Shown: positions 40,563 through 54,304, numbered from the stretch's first letter. The stretch: DNA of 64,000 nucleotides from Dichotomocladium elegans (GCA_025716815.1 JAIXMN010000005.1:744001-808000); one strand, 5' to 3'. The notes: generated by a model from the sequence alone, not told the origin. Program-made: numbers and translations.

Positions 40563-43500
40563 TACAGGTGTCATCGAAATTAAGAGATTGGTTGTTCGAA
40601 ACAATAAATGGATGTTGGTGATTAAAAAGGGTATAAAGAGATTGAGTTAATCAATGAATGCGAAGAATGAGTGTATTTAGATTGTCAGAGAAAAGAGTGA
40701 AACACAACCCAATCAAAGGAAGTTCCTGGCTGTCGTCTGAATCTCAATTTGGATTGGTTCCTCGAGCGAGACGGGATTGTTTATGCCCGACAATCAGATT
40801 AAAACATGAGTAGGTATTTCCCCACGATGCCAATATTACTAGCTAACCAGATAGTTGCCCCAGAGTGCGACCACGAAGGTTGCATGATATTAGACTTCGC
40901 CCTTTTTCACAGGCATGGAATGCTCAAAAGTTCTCAAGGGGTGGCCTTCAAAGCAGGATGTTGGTTCGGAAGGGTGAGCGACAGCCCCACACAAAACGCA
41001 ACATATGTTTGATCTGGATCGCAATCAGTTTGCCCATCAACCAACACCTCGTAGTATTATCTACTAAAGCCCGTATTCTCCATAGTGATATTACTCTCAC
41101 CACTTCTTGCACTTTTGCTCTGCCGTAAATTTCCGCATTAAGCTTCGATAAGAGCTCCGGCAAATGGTTCGAAGAAAGTTCCGGTTATAGCAAAGGCTGC
41201 CTCGGACGCGTTTATTACCCGCTGCTGCTGGGGTTTGGTCTCATGCTTCAGCACGTCAGTAAGGAATGCTCTAAAAAACATCTATTTGCAAAGGCTTCAC
41301 CCTCCTCATTGGTGCACCCATCCACCAGCCGGTGTCCTGAAGATGGCGCAAGTGAGAATAAAAATTTGCAATACCCCAGTAAGGAGCTACAAGTTGACCG
41401 AAGTTTCAGAATGAAGGTGAAATTTGGGAAAAATCAATGACGAAAAGAACATGTCAGACCTTTGGGAGTAGCTGCGCGTTAAGCACAAGAATGGAAACTG
41501 ACAGATTTCGTTGCATATCAAGGATGCACCCGTTGCACATAAATGCACTTTAGTGAGAAGAGCAGAACCAAAAGATCAAAGATACATAAGCAGTCCAGCA
41601 GCCGGACGATCACGTCAGCTACCGACATAAAGGCAGCGATACTTAAAAGAGACGTTAAAATTATCTGATAAGTCGACGGGTAATGCTTCCGGAGATACCA
41701 GGGGCATGAGATGCATTCAGCAGCAGCGGACTATCAGTATAAACGTGAAATTCTATGGAGGGTTAGGAGGGTACATCCAAGAGGAAGTACGATTTCACTG
41801 ATATGACGGACCACGGGAGATGCAATAAAGAGGGCGATTCACATTACCAAGTGGAAAAGGGCGGAACAGAAGGGCCCTTGTCAAAAGCTGTGTTTTGCAA
41901 GAACTGTTAGTGAAAATATAATTCTGATGCTTACCCTATGACGACTTGAAAAGGACAAGGTGAATATACTAAAGACTAAAACATACTGGCACGCTCAAAA
42001 CATTGCAAATAATGTCGAAAGAACCGGATAAGTATGGTTGTAGGCCTTCTCTTCGCCTTAAAGAAGGTCGAAGCTAGAGGTCTGGTCGAGAGGGTTCTTC
42101 CTTTTCTGAAGTGATCACTGTACTTGAATTGCAAGACCTTTATTATGGTTTGAAGAATTGTGCTGGATCAACGCCGCTGATCCATTTTCTGATCTTTTCA
42201 CACTGACTGATATTAGCTTCATACATATATGCATTCTTTCTCCAGAAATTTGTTGTATATAAGGATTCATGCAATTTTCATGCAATAGCCTCATAATGGC
42301 ATCTTGACTATGATCCAGCAAATGAATATATTGGACTTACGAGTAACACAGAAACAACGACTGAGGCTTGCGGTGCATTAATTCCATCGTTAGAGTAGGA
42401 GACTTAGAAACCGGTGATAACAGTATACATCGCCTATCTCAGAAATCACATCTTCCTTTTATTGCAAAAAGGTGATGGTTACCTGTTTCCGTGATGTCTC
42501 ACAAAGAGTGAGCAAGTCCTCGTTACGCCAACGAACAATAAGGTTTACAGTGCCCAACAATGACATGGACCAATAAACTGTCGTTGTGCTATTTAGACCA
42601 AATTTCTCATGATCCGATCGTTTCAGGTGATGACGGCCCGGTTTCAGATCGTTCTCCGCATGGATCGTCCCGGATTCGGTGTGGACATTCTGTGATACTC
42701 TAATTCCGGCCGTATTACGAACTCACGGTTCCGATCCGACCTGTCAGATCCGCCTAAATCAAACTCGTCGGTTCCAGCCATTCTAATTCTGTGAATGAAT
42801 GCAAGTCGAAAACAGTTGTGCATGCACATACTACAGCAATAATCGTGCGTATTAAAGTAATCAGGATATAGCGTAACGGTGCAGTAAGGCTAAGCTAGCA
42901 ATATCATGCAGTTTGTACTTTATTTTCAGCTTAACTAGCCAGTCAATCTATGCCATTGATTTGCTCGAAAAACGTACCTGACTAGCCCGCAACCTTGACC
43001 AGTTCAGCAGAAACCCTAGTTGCCTATTTTGAACCTATCCACCGTCTGAGCAAGGAGATCACAAACAAAACGCAGTATTAACACCGCAGTAGCTTGTAGA
43101 TTGTGTTACTATTTCTTCTCTGGGCGCTCGAGTGGTCCAGATATAACTATTAGCTCCTCATATCCTGTCATTGCCATATGTTATTATTGCTTTAATAAAG
43201 CTTATGCACTAGAATGAGGATCAAAGGTCTCAGGTATGACATTTGTTATACAAGATAACTATTCTTTAAATCAGTAAAGTCAGAAATACATAAAAGGCAT
43301 ATCTTTATCGCTCTTTAGGAACACTCCAACGAACCCCTCGCCAAAAAAAAAAAGGAAAGATGATATTCTACAGCATAGTAATGGAATCTTATCTGTTCCA
43401 GTATCCGGTGGAGTGGTTGAATTAATACAAAATATAAAAACGCTTCAATATTTTTTATGTGTTCAGCACATGTGCAGGCTTTAAGGAGTATGTACGACAG

Positions 43501-43762
43501 TAGTGCAGCCAGCTGCCCAGAGTGAAATTTGAGTGAGTAAAGGGAAATTACAAATGGATAATAGTGTATATCTAGGTGGAAAAGAAAAAGGGATAATAAC
43601 ATGTGCATACATCAGTTTAGACCACGACTAGCTGTTCTTGTGGCAACGGAGGAGCTTTGTTCAACGACCCTTCGGCGCTTGCGGAGGCTGAGATGGCGCC
43701 ATACAATGTGCCGTATTCTGAAACGAACTTTGTGGCATGCTTTTAACTATCGGCATATGGCC
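40563..43762. other. Gene-poor intergenic region
   Basis: A 3.2-kb gap with stop codons in all frames and no ORF over about 100 codons. The longest (43315-43608, minus) is hydrophobic by composition and lacks a conserved pattern. A GC-richer patch at 42610-42790 with several GATCC-like words stands out from the AT-rich surroundings, but it has no clear terminal repeats. Confidence 0.5.
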
Positions 43763-45150
43763 TCACAGTGCTACATTTGAGTGATCCTTTACGATGTCGT
43801 CCTTGTCCGTCACTTCTCCTGGAATTATGAGAGATTGTTGAAAAGCCAGTGATGGTTTGTCGTCGTTGTTACAGGCAGTTGCAGAAAAAGGCGCCACACA
43901 TATCATGGGCAATGCCCCCTTTTGACCTGTTGAAAGATTGTATCCGAACCCCCATCCGTCATCAAACTGCATAATGACCATGAGAATATCACCTGGGTGA
44001 AGCATCACTTCATCCTGCTGTTGTGGGGGATACATATGTATTGCAGTGAACAGACTTTCGGGTACCATGGATGATGTTATTGTCCTGGGAGATGGCTGCT
44101 CTTGTAAAGGTTTTGATCGAGAAAGCCGGCTCTCAAACTTTCCATCTCCGTCCACAGTGGAAGTATTGACTACGAGGGTCTGCCCGCTCACGCTGTTCGT
44201 GTCTTTCTCCAGACCGCGAGACTTTACGTCTTTTCTAAGTTCCCGCTTCTTCGTTTTTCGTAAAATACCAAAGTAGAAAACTAAGCCGCACAATAAAGTC
44301 CCAAGTACCAGGCTTCCGACAATAATACCGGTAACGGTTGCAGAGGAAAGACTATCATCACTCAAGTAGCCGCAAACTGAAAGCACGCCAGCGCAGCATG
44401 AGTCGTCTTCGCCGTGACGGTTACTGCGACAATATTGGCATGCGCGATTCACATCAGACCGGAACCCTAATAAAATAATACTTCTCAGTCACTTCTGTGT
44501 ATTACTCGGATCGTATTTATCAGCGCTCTATAATTACCGCAAAAATCAGGTTCGTTTATTGAACCAGATATGCAACTGTCTGCGGTGGTTCCATTGTAAG
44601 CGATATCATGAGCGCATTGATCAGCAAGATAAGCTTTGATTGAGGAACTATTACTCCTGCATAGATCGGCAACAGCTAGTTCATTTGTGACACTCTCTGC
44701 CGACGCATTGCAAGTGGTTTGGCAAAGCCGAGGAGGGTCCACATTTTTGTTGCAGCTCCTGTTCTGGGTGACTATTGCACATTGCCATGTTAGAGTATAG
44801 CGTATCCAATCGGAACCGTGATTATGTTGTTGTTGCTGCTGCTGCCTCTGGGACGATATGGAGCTGCTACACCCGGGTTGTGTGATCAGAAAATCATTCA
44901 GAATATGTGCTGTCAAAAGTTGCTCGTCAAAAGATTGGATATCCCTCACGTTGGCCATAAGGGTCGGATACTGTTGGCGCATATTTGACAAGTCGACGCT
45001 GTATTGTTTAAAGGCTGGGCAAACTTTGGAGTTTGAGAGTGGTAAGCACTCTGCTTGCGCAAAAGTAACGGGGTTGTGTATATAGGCCAGCGAAAGGAAT
45101 GTTGCACTGAACAACCAACCGAAAGGTAACTGCCTTGCTGGTGATAGCAT
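43763..45150 (-). CDS. Cys-rich type I membrane protein with cytoplasmic SH3 domain
   Basis: Two exons (45150-44538, 44466-43763), about 438 aa. The N-terminus is a signal peptide (hydrophobic FGWLFSATFLSLAYI, cut near AQA-EC). The ectodomain (about 35-255) holds about 16 cysteines and several N-glycosylation sites; part of it, around the intron, has closely spaced pairs (ACQYC, SCC). One membrane segment follows (GIIVGSLVLGTLLCGLVFYFGIL) with a basic stop-transfer RKTKKREL. After a Ser-rich linker an SH3 domain covers about residues 340-400 (AIHMYPPQQQDEVMLHPGD, FDDGWGFGYN, GALPMICV). The layout resembles fungal surface proteins that recruit actin or polarity factors, as yeast Fus1 does, but the ectodomain family is unknown to me. 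A further upstream in-frame ATG (45273) would put 41 residues before the signal peptide; 45150 is preferred. Confidence 0.82.
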
Positions 45151-48100
45151 GGCTGTGCTGTAATCCGAAAGGGAAGGGCTCTGAATTGAGGAAAAAGCAG
45201 TGAGGGAAATGAGAATTGCAGCGAAGGAATGCTTGAATGGCGTTTCCAACGAATATGGAAGGTGGAAGGACATTAGGTATCTCTGGGGACAAAAAGCGGC
45301 TTAAAGAGGAGAGCGGATTTCTTCATGCAAAGACTGCAAATACTCGCAAATACGCGTTCTCCCGGACTGTTACACGAAAGGGAGTTATTTCCTGAAGAAT
45401 CCGTCCGCTCCTACGGGGCTAATAGGGTAAGATATCCTCCCACAGGGAACTAGTGCTGGTTTGTGCACTCATCCTTTGCAGACATGAAACTCTTCGTGAA
45501 GTAATAACTGGGCGGCGAACAGTCAGAAGGGGTGCTATGAACGGTTGCTCACTTTCAATTTTTCCGTTTCCCATGTTGAGTATTATCTGCGCGTTGACGC
45601 TTGTCACTAATTGCAAATATTTAAGCCAACATGTGTACATCGTTACTGCAAATTGGTTGTTCCATAAGAGGCAACTCCTTACATTGTGGCCGCCTATTAA
45701 AATTGATTGCGAGATTGTTCCTATGAGCCCTGCTACTTTACTTGCTTGACAAACACACTTCCCCCCAGATCCACCTCGCGTTCCGCCTAATTCAGAAGTC
45801 GCAGGATAACATACGCAGTTTCTTAAACCCGAAGTTGCATATTACCCGATCCGAAAGCCGCATTTGCCAAGAAATCTTTGCTGAAGATGACAAAACGTCA
45901 CTCAAAACTTAACTCTATAGAAATAGGTCAACTTTTCATCTCTATCGATTCTTTCCCTTCTGTAGAATTTACCATTCTGAAACGAGCAATCATTTTCTTA
46001 ACGAAGACAATCAGTGCGAAAACATACTCTCTTCAAATTTTTGTTGGTTCCCGAACATAAGACTTCCCCTACATCTCGCATATGTAACTCTGAGCCTGTT
46101 ACTACGCATGTCTACAACCGAAAGGATGCGATGCAACGTTGAGTTACTAACCTATCACTCTGATATCTCCGTACGTGGTACCACTAAAGAAGTGAACAAT
46201 GTAAAAGCGTATGTTATAATAAGGAATTTAATGCGTTAGCTCTCGGTGGTGATTATTACGAGTATGTGGAATGGTATTGATAGAGGACAAAGACGGGTTA
46301 AGGTTGCGGGCGTACCAATGACTACTAATAAGAGTCGATGGTGTGCGCAAGGCAGCCATGGTTTCTGAAGGCACAAAGGAGCGTGATTGCAGGGGCTGAT
46401 GGTGGATGAAAGAGTTTCCTAATTAATTCCGGAAAGCGGGGTCGAATGGTAGGCGGATGTTGCTTTCAAAGGCAAGCCACGTACAGGGAAAGGGAAAGAT
46501 GATTTCTGGAAGTCCTTGTGCCAGTTCAAGGAGGCTTGTTATTATGATGTCAGAAGGATATTTTTGAGAGGCTCTGCATGGCGTTTGGGCTGGTAGGATG
46601 AAAGTTTTTTAAAACCAGCTTGATGATATTGATGCAGCGACATTGCAAGGAGGACCAGGTAGTGGAAACAGATAGTAGAAACGCCTGCTGTCATTACGAA
46701 AACACAATAACCTCTTATTATCAAGCCAACAATAGGATACATTCGAGGAGCAAACTTTTAGGCAAGGAAAGGGTAAAATTGATACCAGGAAGAGACACCA
46801 ATTATCGATCACATCATTGCTTTTCGATACTAAGCACTTAAAAAGTATTGTATATATTGTAAAATAAGGTTATCCTTGATAAAGAATAGGACTTTGTAAG
46901 GCGGGAATAAACAAGAACTGATCTTTATTGTATTGCTAACTAATGCAATGTTTATACTAGTTTTAAAGGTTAAGGATATGTGTATGATTCCTGATCTATA
47001 AGCTGGTTTATAGTATGTAAGTACATAGTTCTTTCGGGGATAGTATTGTTTTGTATGGCCATTGAATTTCTAAGTAATCCTGTTGAAGTGCTGCTTGGTA
47101 ATCAAGATCGCATGATGGATGTTTGTCGGACTGTTACAAAGCGCTATTGCCCTACGTGTCAATACTTGGTATTCGGTTAAAGCATTACGATCTTGTAACA
47201 TTGAAATGGTATCAGTGGTGGCAGCGTGGTTGGGTGCACTCCGTAATGTGTCTGCATGTGGTTATTTCTGGATCGATTTTATTATAAATAACAGGGACTT
47301 GGGCAACTAATTTTCTTTACCAGATCCATCCTCCTCCTCTCTTACGCCTTGAACGGTATACAACCCTATCATACAGATTTGTTCCATTCTGCAATCTTCT
47401 AATATCCCAGATCCTCTGTAGAAAATGATATCAGCCTAACTGAAGTGCCTCAAGGGGTGAGGATATGGGCTTTGGGTGGGACCGTGGTTTGACTTCACCC
47501 GCGCAGGTCTCCCACCATGGCTTCGTCATGGTGCTTTTGTTCGTCTGCTTCTTCCGTTGCTTCTGCCGCTGGTGTTGTCGTTGGTCCGTCGTCGTCCCTC
47601 CTCGTTCCTTCCTCCAACCCTTCCGCCGTCGCATCCGCTGTCGACGCTTAACAGCTCCGGGTCCTTCCTTTCCTCCTTGTTCTGCCATTGTTACGGAATG
47701 GTACACCTAGCTACCTTCGGGGCAAATTGAAAGGTAAGAAGAGCTGATATTTTCTGTTAACTAGCGGGTATGTCTCGGTCTTATGCATGCGACAAATTTT
47801 ATGTTTTTTATTTTCCTCCCTTGCGACATTTGAAAATAAAGTATCATATATCGCTAGAAATAATTTGCTTCTTAAGAGGTGGCAATCTTACTCAGATTCA
47901 TCCTTACAAATGAAAAAAGACGGGTATGCAGAATTTATCAAGCGCGAAATACATTTCGCGCTTGATACATAGACAGGCAAACACCAATAGCAAAGCTATA
48001 TAAAAGTAGTTATTCACAAAGGTTTTTATGCGATTCTTGGTTACCGATAAAAAGCCTCGCCTCATTGGCCGATATACCCCTATCCCCATTTTTCAAGCTT

Positions 48101-48227
48101 ATCATTGGATAATCATGATTGGTTCTTAACCTCACAAGCGTTTACGCCCAATTTTGCAAAATAAAAAAAAAAAGGCAGAACCTCGCTTTTTAACTCTCAT
48201 CAGTTCCCAATCACCTTGGCGATCTAA
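45151..48227. other. Gene-poor region with a decayed repeat copy
   Basis: A 3.1-kb gap before PSY2. Most of 45955-47845 is assigned to a degenerate repeat copy (separate entry). A perfect seven-base inverted repeat, CACCATG/CATGGTG, with a seven-base loop is at about 47514-47534. The flanks contain no supported gene. Confidence 0.5.
45955..47845 (-). mobile_element. Degenerate repeat copy E1 (unidentified element)
   Basis: Defined by blocks shared with E2 and E3. Reading the minus strand, it starts at an ACTTTATTTTC / TGTCGCA block (about 47845-47820). A CAGCTCTTCT...CTTTCAATTTGCC block follows (47762-47713), then a short Arg/Lys/Gln-rich ORF opening on an ATG near 47688. It ends in a block (46135-46024 and 46005-45955) that aligns with 53648-53534 and 53466-53416. 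The middle shows no conserved ORF. Ends are approximate and no target duplication was found. It could be a transposon, a retro-copy or an old repeated gene family. Confidence 0.4.
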
Positions 48228-51200
48228 ATGTCAGACGAAGACAAATCACCATTTACAACGGACCAGTCATCGGGAAATCAATCGAAAGCATTTCGGGTCA
48301 AAGTTTATAAACTTGATGCGGACGGCGCTTGGGAAGATCAAGGGACGGGTTATTGTGTATATAAAACGGTAATTAATCGCTTTTCGTCACTTGCCCTGCT
48401 TCTTTCACCTTAAAGTGTAACACGAAGAAATGACTCATTGAATGGATTTGGATGTCTCGCATAGGAGGGAGACGGTGAGGTCGATGAGATCAACGTGACC
48501 TCTGAAAGGGACAATTCAACTACGCTTTTGAGTTCGAAAGTTCTTAAACATAAAGAGTACCAAAGGCAGCAAGGTGATAACAACGCGCATGTCTTACCCC
48601 GTATGGAAGAACGCGCGCTAACTTCGCTTCCCTACTCTATGTAGAAACTTTGATTGTATGGACGGAAGGAAACAACACTGACTTGGCGTTAAGTTTCGAG
48701 GAACCTGGTGGCTGTGAGCATATTTGGTACGTATCGCGCGTATGATTCCCTTTGCTCGGATGATAAAACTGAGGATGTGTGTCAAATATAGGTACAAGAT
48801 CCACGAAAAAACTGGCAATGATGATCCCCCAACGCTTAGTATGTTTCCTAAAGCGATATCCTACCAAAGAGTCTATTTTCATTGTGCCTTTTTGTTGTTG
48901 TTTGTCAGATGCCGACTCGGATGATGACGATACCCCATCGATCAGAGCAGAACCCGGAGCTGGAGCTCTACCTTCGCCCGAACTATCAAACTTGCCAGCA
49001 ATTGCAAACGCGCTTGCTAATGCCAAAACACTGCAAGCTAAAGACCGGTATGCGTCCTTCATTATCCCAGAGGTACGTGTGTTTGTGTATGCGCGTATAT
49101 GCCACTTGCCTAATTAATTTCTGGATAACCTTGTACTAGAACTATATTGAAAAGCTGGTGAACGTGTTCAATACCTGTGAGGATTTGGAAAGCATTGAGG
49201 AACTGCACAAGTTGTATACAATAATGAAAGCCATAAGTACGTCTTTGATGGGTAGGAAATAGTTTGCAGTACGCTAACACGAGCGTACCCATAGTCATGT
49301 TAAACGACAATACTATCATTGAACATATCGTTCGCGACGATATCTACCCAGGCGTCATGGGGATGCTGGAATGTACGGATGAAAAGCCTCCACAATGTTT
49401 ATGGTTGCTGACTGCCCCTTAGACAACCCTGACAAGCCAACTAGCCGCACCAAGCATCGGGATTTCCTGGCAAAATGTGCTGCAATCCAACCTGTAACGT
49501 TCAACGGGTGCGTCTCCCAGTGGCATTGGCTGATATATTTCTACATTAGGTTGTTCCAATTAGGGATAAAGCCACATTCGCCAAGATTCATGAAACGTAT
49601 CGCATCAAATACCTCAAGGAAATCATTTTCAGCGACTCTCGGGATGACGCCTTGGGATCGCTATTGCATTCTCTAATATTTTTCAACGACATCGATATCA
49701 TCTCCAATATTCAAAAAGATACGGAACTTCTGACCGAGATTTTTGAAATTTTCAGCGATGAGAAATCCACGACAGAAAGAAAGGTCGAAGCCAGCAAATT
49801 CATTCTTCAAATATGTAACATGGCGAAAACCCTCCAGCCTGCCCATCGCGCTAGTCTGTACAGGTTCGTGATCGTAGCAACCTTGTCTTGCTGGCCTTGT
49901 CGCCTTATTATTCCAAAATTAGGACACTCTGTTCATTCGGCTTCCTTAACATGTTTTTGTTTGCCTTAACAGCTGAGTCGGAGGGCATCCGAACGTCAGC
50001 CTGTTATGCGCTTTCTTCAGTCATTGAACTTGAAGCGACATTTATGAGATCCCAGCTTCTGCAGAACATAAAGGAAAACGGAAAGAAGAGGTCGTTGATG
50101 GCGTTAATTATCGACCGCCTCACCATGGACACTGACAAGTATCTCAAAGTGCAATTTGCCGAGATCATCAGACTCCTGATCGATTTGGCAAACGGTCCGA
50201 TGATGGGCAATCCAATGGCTTCTGATGTAAGCAGCGGAAGCAGAGATCGGCCGATCCACATGAGCGCTAACGCATCCTAAGTCTATGCGGAAGCAAGACA
50301 CAGAGTCAGAGGAGTTCGTTAATAGATTCTTCACGGACTTTTCTTCGGATTTCTTAAAACCATTGGATTCATTAGAGAAACAACAGATGAAATTGGACGG
50401 TGGGTATTTTTTTTTTTTGCTATGACGTTACATGCGACTCTGACTTATCTGCTCTAGGCCCCATTGAGAATCTGGAATTGACAAAAGAACAAGGAGATAT
50501 ATATATATATATATGCGACCTTCTCTGTTTTATTATCAGACAGCACAGTTCCAAAGTCAGACCTCTTCTCACCACCAGTGATTTGTGTACAAAGATTATG
50601 CAGCTTTACAGGTGTAAACAAGCAGCAGTAAAACTTTGTAAGTATTGGTCGGAAGAAGGAACGGATCATTGCTGATAAACGAATAGCTGCAGTGAAATTT
50701 GTTCGGACCTGCGTGGGTATATTGGACGGTTTTTACATTCAGAGTTTAATCAAAAACAACGTATTCGAACCCACCATCCGTATTTTACTCGATACTGATG
50801 GCAAGGACAATCTCCTGAATTCAGCTTGCATTGAGCTCCTTGAGTTCATCAGAAAGGTAAAATAATGCGAGAAAGAATCTTGACAATGCACATACGTTGA
50901 CCCTATATATAGGAAAATATCCGGCCGCTGATTAATCACTTGGTTGCACAATTTGGCTCAGTGCTGGACACTCTGACCTACGCGCCAACTTTTAAAGCAC
51001 TACGGTTACGGTACGAACAAAATCAAGAAGCTTCTGAGAGCAGACCATCGGATGCTGATAATTCAAGGTAAATGGCAATTAGTTGCTCAGACTAAATTAC
51101 TTACGCTAACTTGGCAGTAGCGCGAATAACGCACGCGGGACAGGATTGGGCGGATGGTCATCAACTACAGTTGACGAAGAAGAAGAGGGGTACTTTAATA

Positions 51201-51637
51201 ACTCGGGCGATGAAGAGGATGCACTACCACTATCCTCCTTCACCAAGGGATCACCTTCCACAACATCAAAGCCGTTGGTCAACTACGAAGATGATGACGA
51301 TGATGATGATGATGATGGGGATGCGGATGATATTGAACTCGAAGAGACAATGTCATCTTCAGACACAGCAAGCTTCGAAAGAAAACAGGATACCAAAGAT
51401 ACCTCGGACCAGGATGATTCCGCAATAAGCAAGCCACATCATAGTCCAAATAGAAAGCGAAAACATGACGAAGAGGATAACGCGGGCGATATTGGAAATA
51501 TGCCTCCGCTCCGGCTTAAAAGCGACGACGAAGATGACGAGGACGATATGCTAGCAGCAAAGGCGGTAAAGAAGGTGACACGATCGCCCACTATTGGGAG
51601 CAAAAAAAGGATTGTGATCAACGCTCGTGGACGTTAA
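48228..51637 (+). CDS. PSY2: Protein phosphatase 4 regulatory subunit 3 (Psy2/SMEK)
   Basis: Regulatory subunit that targets PP4 to substrates in DNA-damage recovery and other nuclear processes. Fifteen exons fit in frame: 48228-48368, 48465-48573, 48645-48726, 48792-48838, 48909-49072, 49140-49236, 49295-49372, 49423-49493, 49550-49863, 49923-50226, 50282-50399, 50458-50637, 50687-50856, 50913-51067, 51118-51637; about 849 aa. An EVH1/PH-like domain covers about 1-125 ([39 protein letters not shown]). The conserved SMK-1 helical-repeat region follows ([66 protein letters not shown]). The tail is acidic with a D/E-rich run and ends in basic [11 protein letters not shown], possibly nuclear targeting. 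Length and order match SMEK proteins. Exon 12 carries an (AT)9 tract in coding sequence. Confidence 0.94.
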
Positions 51638-51848
51638 AGATAGTGGATGAATGGAGTAAAAGGCATGTGATTTGTTCATGCGTGTACAGTCTATGAAAAA
51701 CATGGCATTTTTGATTCTTGGGGAAATGTGTCTGTAAATACAATGAGCGAGTAATGTGATTGGGTAACCGCCTTGCCTATATAAAGTCAGCCGGTTTTGC
51801 TTTCAAGTGTTCGCTGTTTTCCATTTTACTCCAACAAAAGAATCGGTC

Positions 51849-52810
51849 ATGCTCGCACCACCCATTTTCGTTACTGATCATAGGAATTTGGTCTTCGACT
51901 TTGAAGAGTTTATAAAAAACGAGATAGGTTTGGATCTTGATAATCAGAATAAAAAAGAAGGTCAGTTTTGAAAGATTTCCCTTGGAATGAGGTAGCTCAT
52001 GCTGAGTTGCGGTGAATTTCATAAAAGATGGACAAGTCTGCAAATATTTCCTTAAAGGCGCATGCACAAAGGGGTCTCATTGCCAGTTTAAGCATACACG
52101 GGGAGGTGACCGGGATAAGTCGGTTGTATGCAAACACTGGCTACGCGGACTTTGCAAGAAGGGAGACAGTTGCGAATTCTTGCATGTATTCAATATGAAG
52201 AAGATGCCCGAATGCTGGTTCTATTCAAAGTACGGCGAGTGCTGCAATGGCGACGAATGCATGTATCTTCACATTGATCCGGAGAGCAAACAAAAGGAGT
52301 GCCCTTGGTATGCGCGAGGTTTCTGTAAACATGGTGAGTTTGATTTCAACCGCGTTGGTCGGCGAATGGAGAGGTGGAAAATAACCCCACATACCCAACC
52401 CATCTATAGGCCCGAATTGCCGTCATAAACACGTTCGGAAAATGGTTTGCCAAAACTATCTCACAGGCTTCTGTCCAGAGGGTCCAAACTGCCCGAATGG
52501 ACATCCAAAGTACGAGCTTCCGGTCATGTACTCCGCCGATGGTCAGGGAGATGACCGCCAAACACAACAGGATCAGCCTTCACAGCAACAGAAACAGCAG
52601 CAGCAGCAACAATCCGACGAACAGACACCTCATCGATCAACCCACGTGAATCGACCGTCGAGTGGATTTTATAGGCGGTTAGAGGACGTGACCTGCTTCA
52701 AATGTGGAGCTCAAGGCCATTATGCAAATCGTTGTCCGCAAGGCCGAGGCGCAGGAGGTCCCGGCGGTCCTGGTGGAGGAGGGCTTGGAGGTGGCCCTTC
52801 TCAGAGATAG
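51849..52810 (+). CDS. YTH1: CPSF30 homologue, mRNA 3'-end processing zinc-finger protein
   Basis: Subunit of the cleavage and polyadenylation factor that recognises the AAUAAA signal. Three exons (51849-51960, 52028-52333, 52410-52810), about 272 aa. Five CCCH zinc fingers run through residues about 40-180 (VCKYFLKGAC, VCKHWLRGLCKKG, ECWFYSKYGEC, ECPWYARGFCKHG with NCRH, VCQNYLTGFCPEG). A Gln-rich linker follows, then one CCHC zinc knuckle (CFKCGAQGHYANRCP) and a Gly-rich tail. Human CPSF30 has this five-plus-one arrangement while budding-yeast Yth1 lacks the knuckle, so this protein is of the animal-like type. The gene starts only about 210 bp after PSY2 on the same strand. Confidence 0.96.
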
Positions 52811-54304
52811 TAGGACTTTGATAGAAGATATTGTAGGGACGAATGGAAGATTCCCTCGTATGTCAAATGCATATGTTACAAACCCTTTTTTCCCCCCATC
52901 CATCAGTTTTCTTTTTGTCATAATATCATGATTCAAAAGTTTGGTTATGGTTGGTATTTTTGGTAAACATGAGTTGCTGCTGGGCGCGAACATGAGGGAT
53001 ACCGCCAGATTCACATTGTTCCCAGCCCACATGAGTTCTCTTTCACACTTAAGCGCTCTGTTCTGGAAAGCGATGGTTACATGCCCGGTCTCTTCAGGCA
53101 TTTCGACCTTTGTGTATTTGTTATATCTCAAATGCTGGGAGTGCTACGGCATCACCGTGATTGGCTCTTTGTATGACATTGAACGTCATATTCATTTTAG
53201 GATTATACGTTAAAAATACCTCCAAGAGTTCATTATGAATCGTCATATCGGGTATGACCGAAGGTACTTTTTCTTGGATCGGATCGGATGTATGAAATCA
53301 CGTGCAGAGTTACTGCGCTATACACTATTTTCCAAAATCAAAAGTCGCAGTGGCGCAAAAATAAGGTCGCATGTAGCCCAGAAACTTTCCCGTGATTACA
53401 AATCGAATGGCCTTTTCTTCTATACACTTTACAGTCTGAAATGAGCAATCCATTATTTTACGACGGGCAAGGTCATGTTTTTGATGAGCGTGGGCTGTCC
53501 TGAATCTATGGAGTATGCCGTTGAAGAGGAAATGCACTCTCTCTTCAATCCGTTTGTTTTCACACAGAATATCTGCACAGTCTACGTTGCAAGGATCGCC
53601 CTGACCTTATTGCTACGCATATCCCCAGGCGAAAGGATTCAGATGAAATTGGCAGACTTTTGCGCAGCACAGCAATGGGCATTACAGTATGAAAAGGACC
53701 TTGATAGCATATCTAAGAAATGAAGAGCATAAGACTGTGTTGATTATATTTATATATGACATCACTGCTGCCGTCGCGTACTCCGTGATACATGGATAAT
53801 ATTGAGGCAAGCGACAATATCCTGCTTCCACATCCGACGTACTGGACTGTTGTCTTGGATGCGCAATATGCAATTTTCGCTGTGACATCTACAGTACAGA
53901 GGTCAATGAATTCCTTCGGCTTTCGAATACATAGAAAACGCAAGAATGAATTTCGTACCTCAAAAGACCGTGGCAAAGGACATGGGGCACGTTGGTCGGT
54001 CACGGTACGCCTATAAAACCCCTGGAAAGCGGCGTTAAGTCATCCAGAACCAGTATGCGGCTTCGCTCCTCAGACAGGCGATACTCCGCAAATGCAACTT
54101 CAGGTTGTTGCACCTTGTGCAGCTGCTTCAACCGATGGAACTTTTTGCTCTCGCGTGTGTTGTCCTGCTGGGATTTGGTATAACGGAACTGTCGAGACGT
54201 TGAAACAAACAAGCAAGCTGGTAAAAGCTTCAATGTGGTTGGCGGGGGAGGGGCGGGGCAGGGTGGGGCTTGCTGTCATAGTAGATATTGTCTTTTTGAA
54301 ATCT

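Noticed and set aside
42610..42790. GC-richer patch that might be a small transposon
   Set aside because: No matching inverted or direct ends were found by eye.
43315..43608. 97-codon hydrophobic minus-strand ORF
   Set aside because: Hydrophobic only because of AT-rich sequence; no start context, conserved motif or neighbouring exon.
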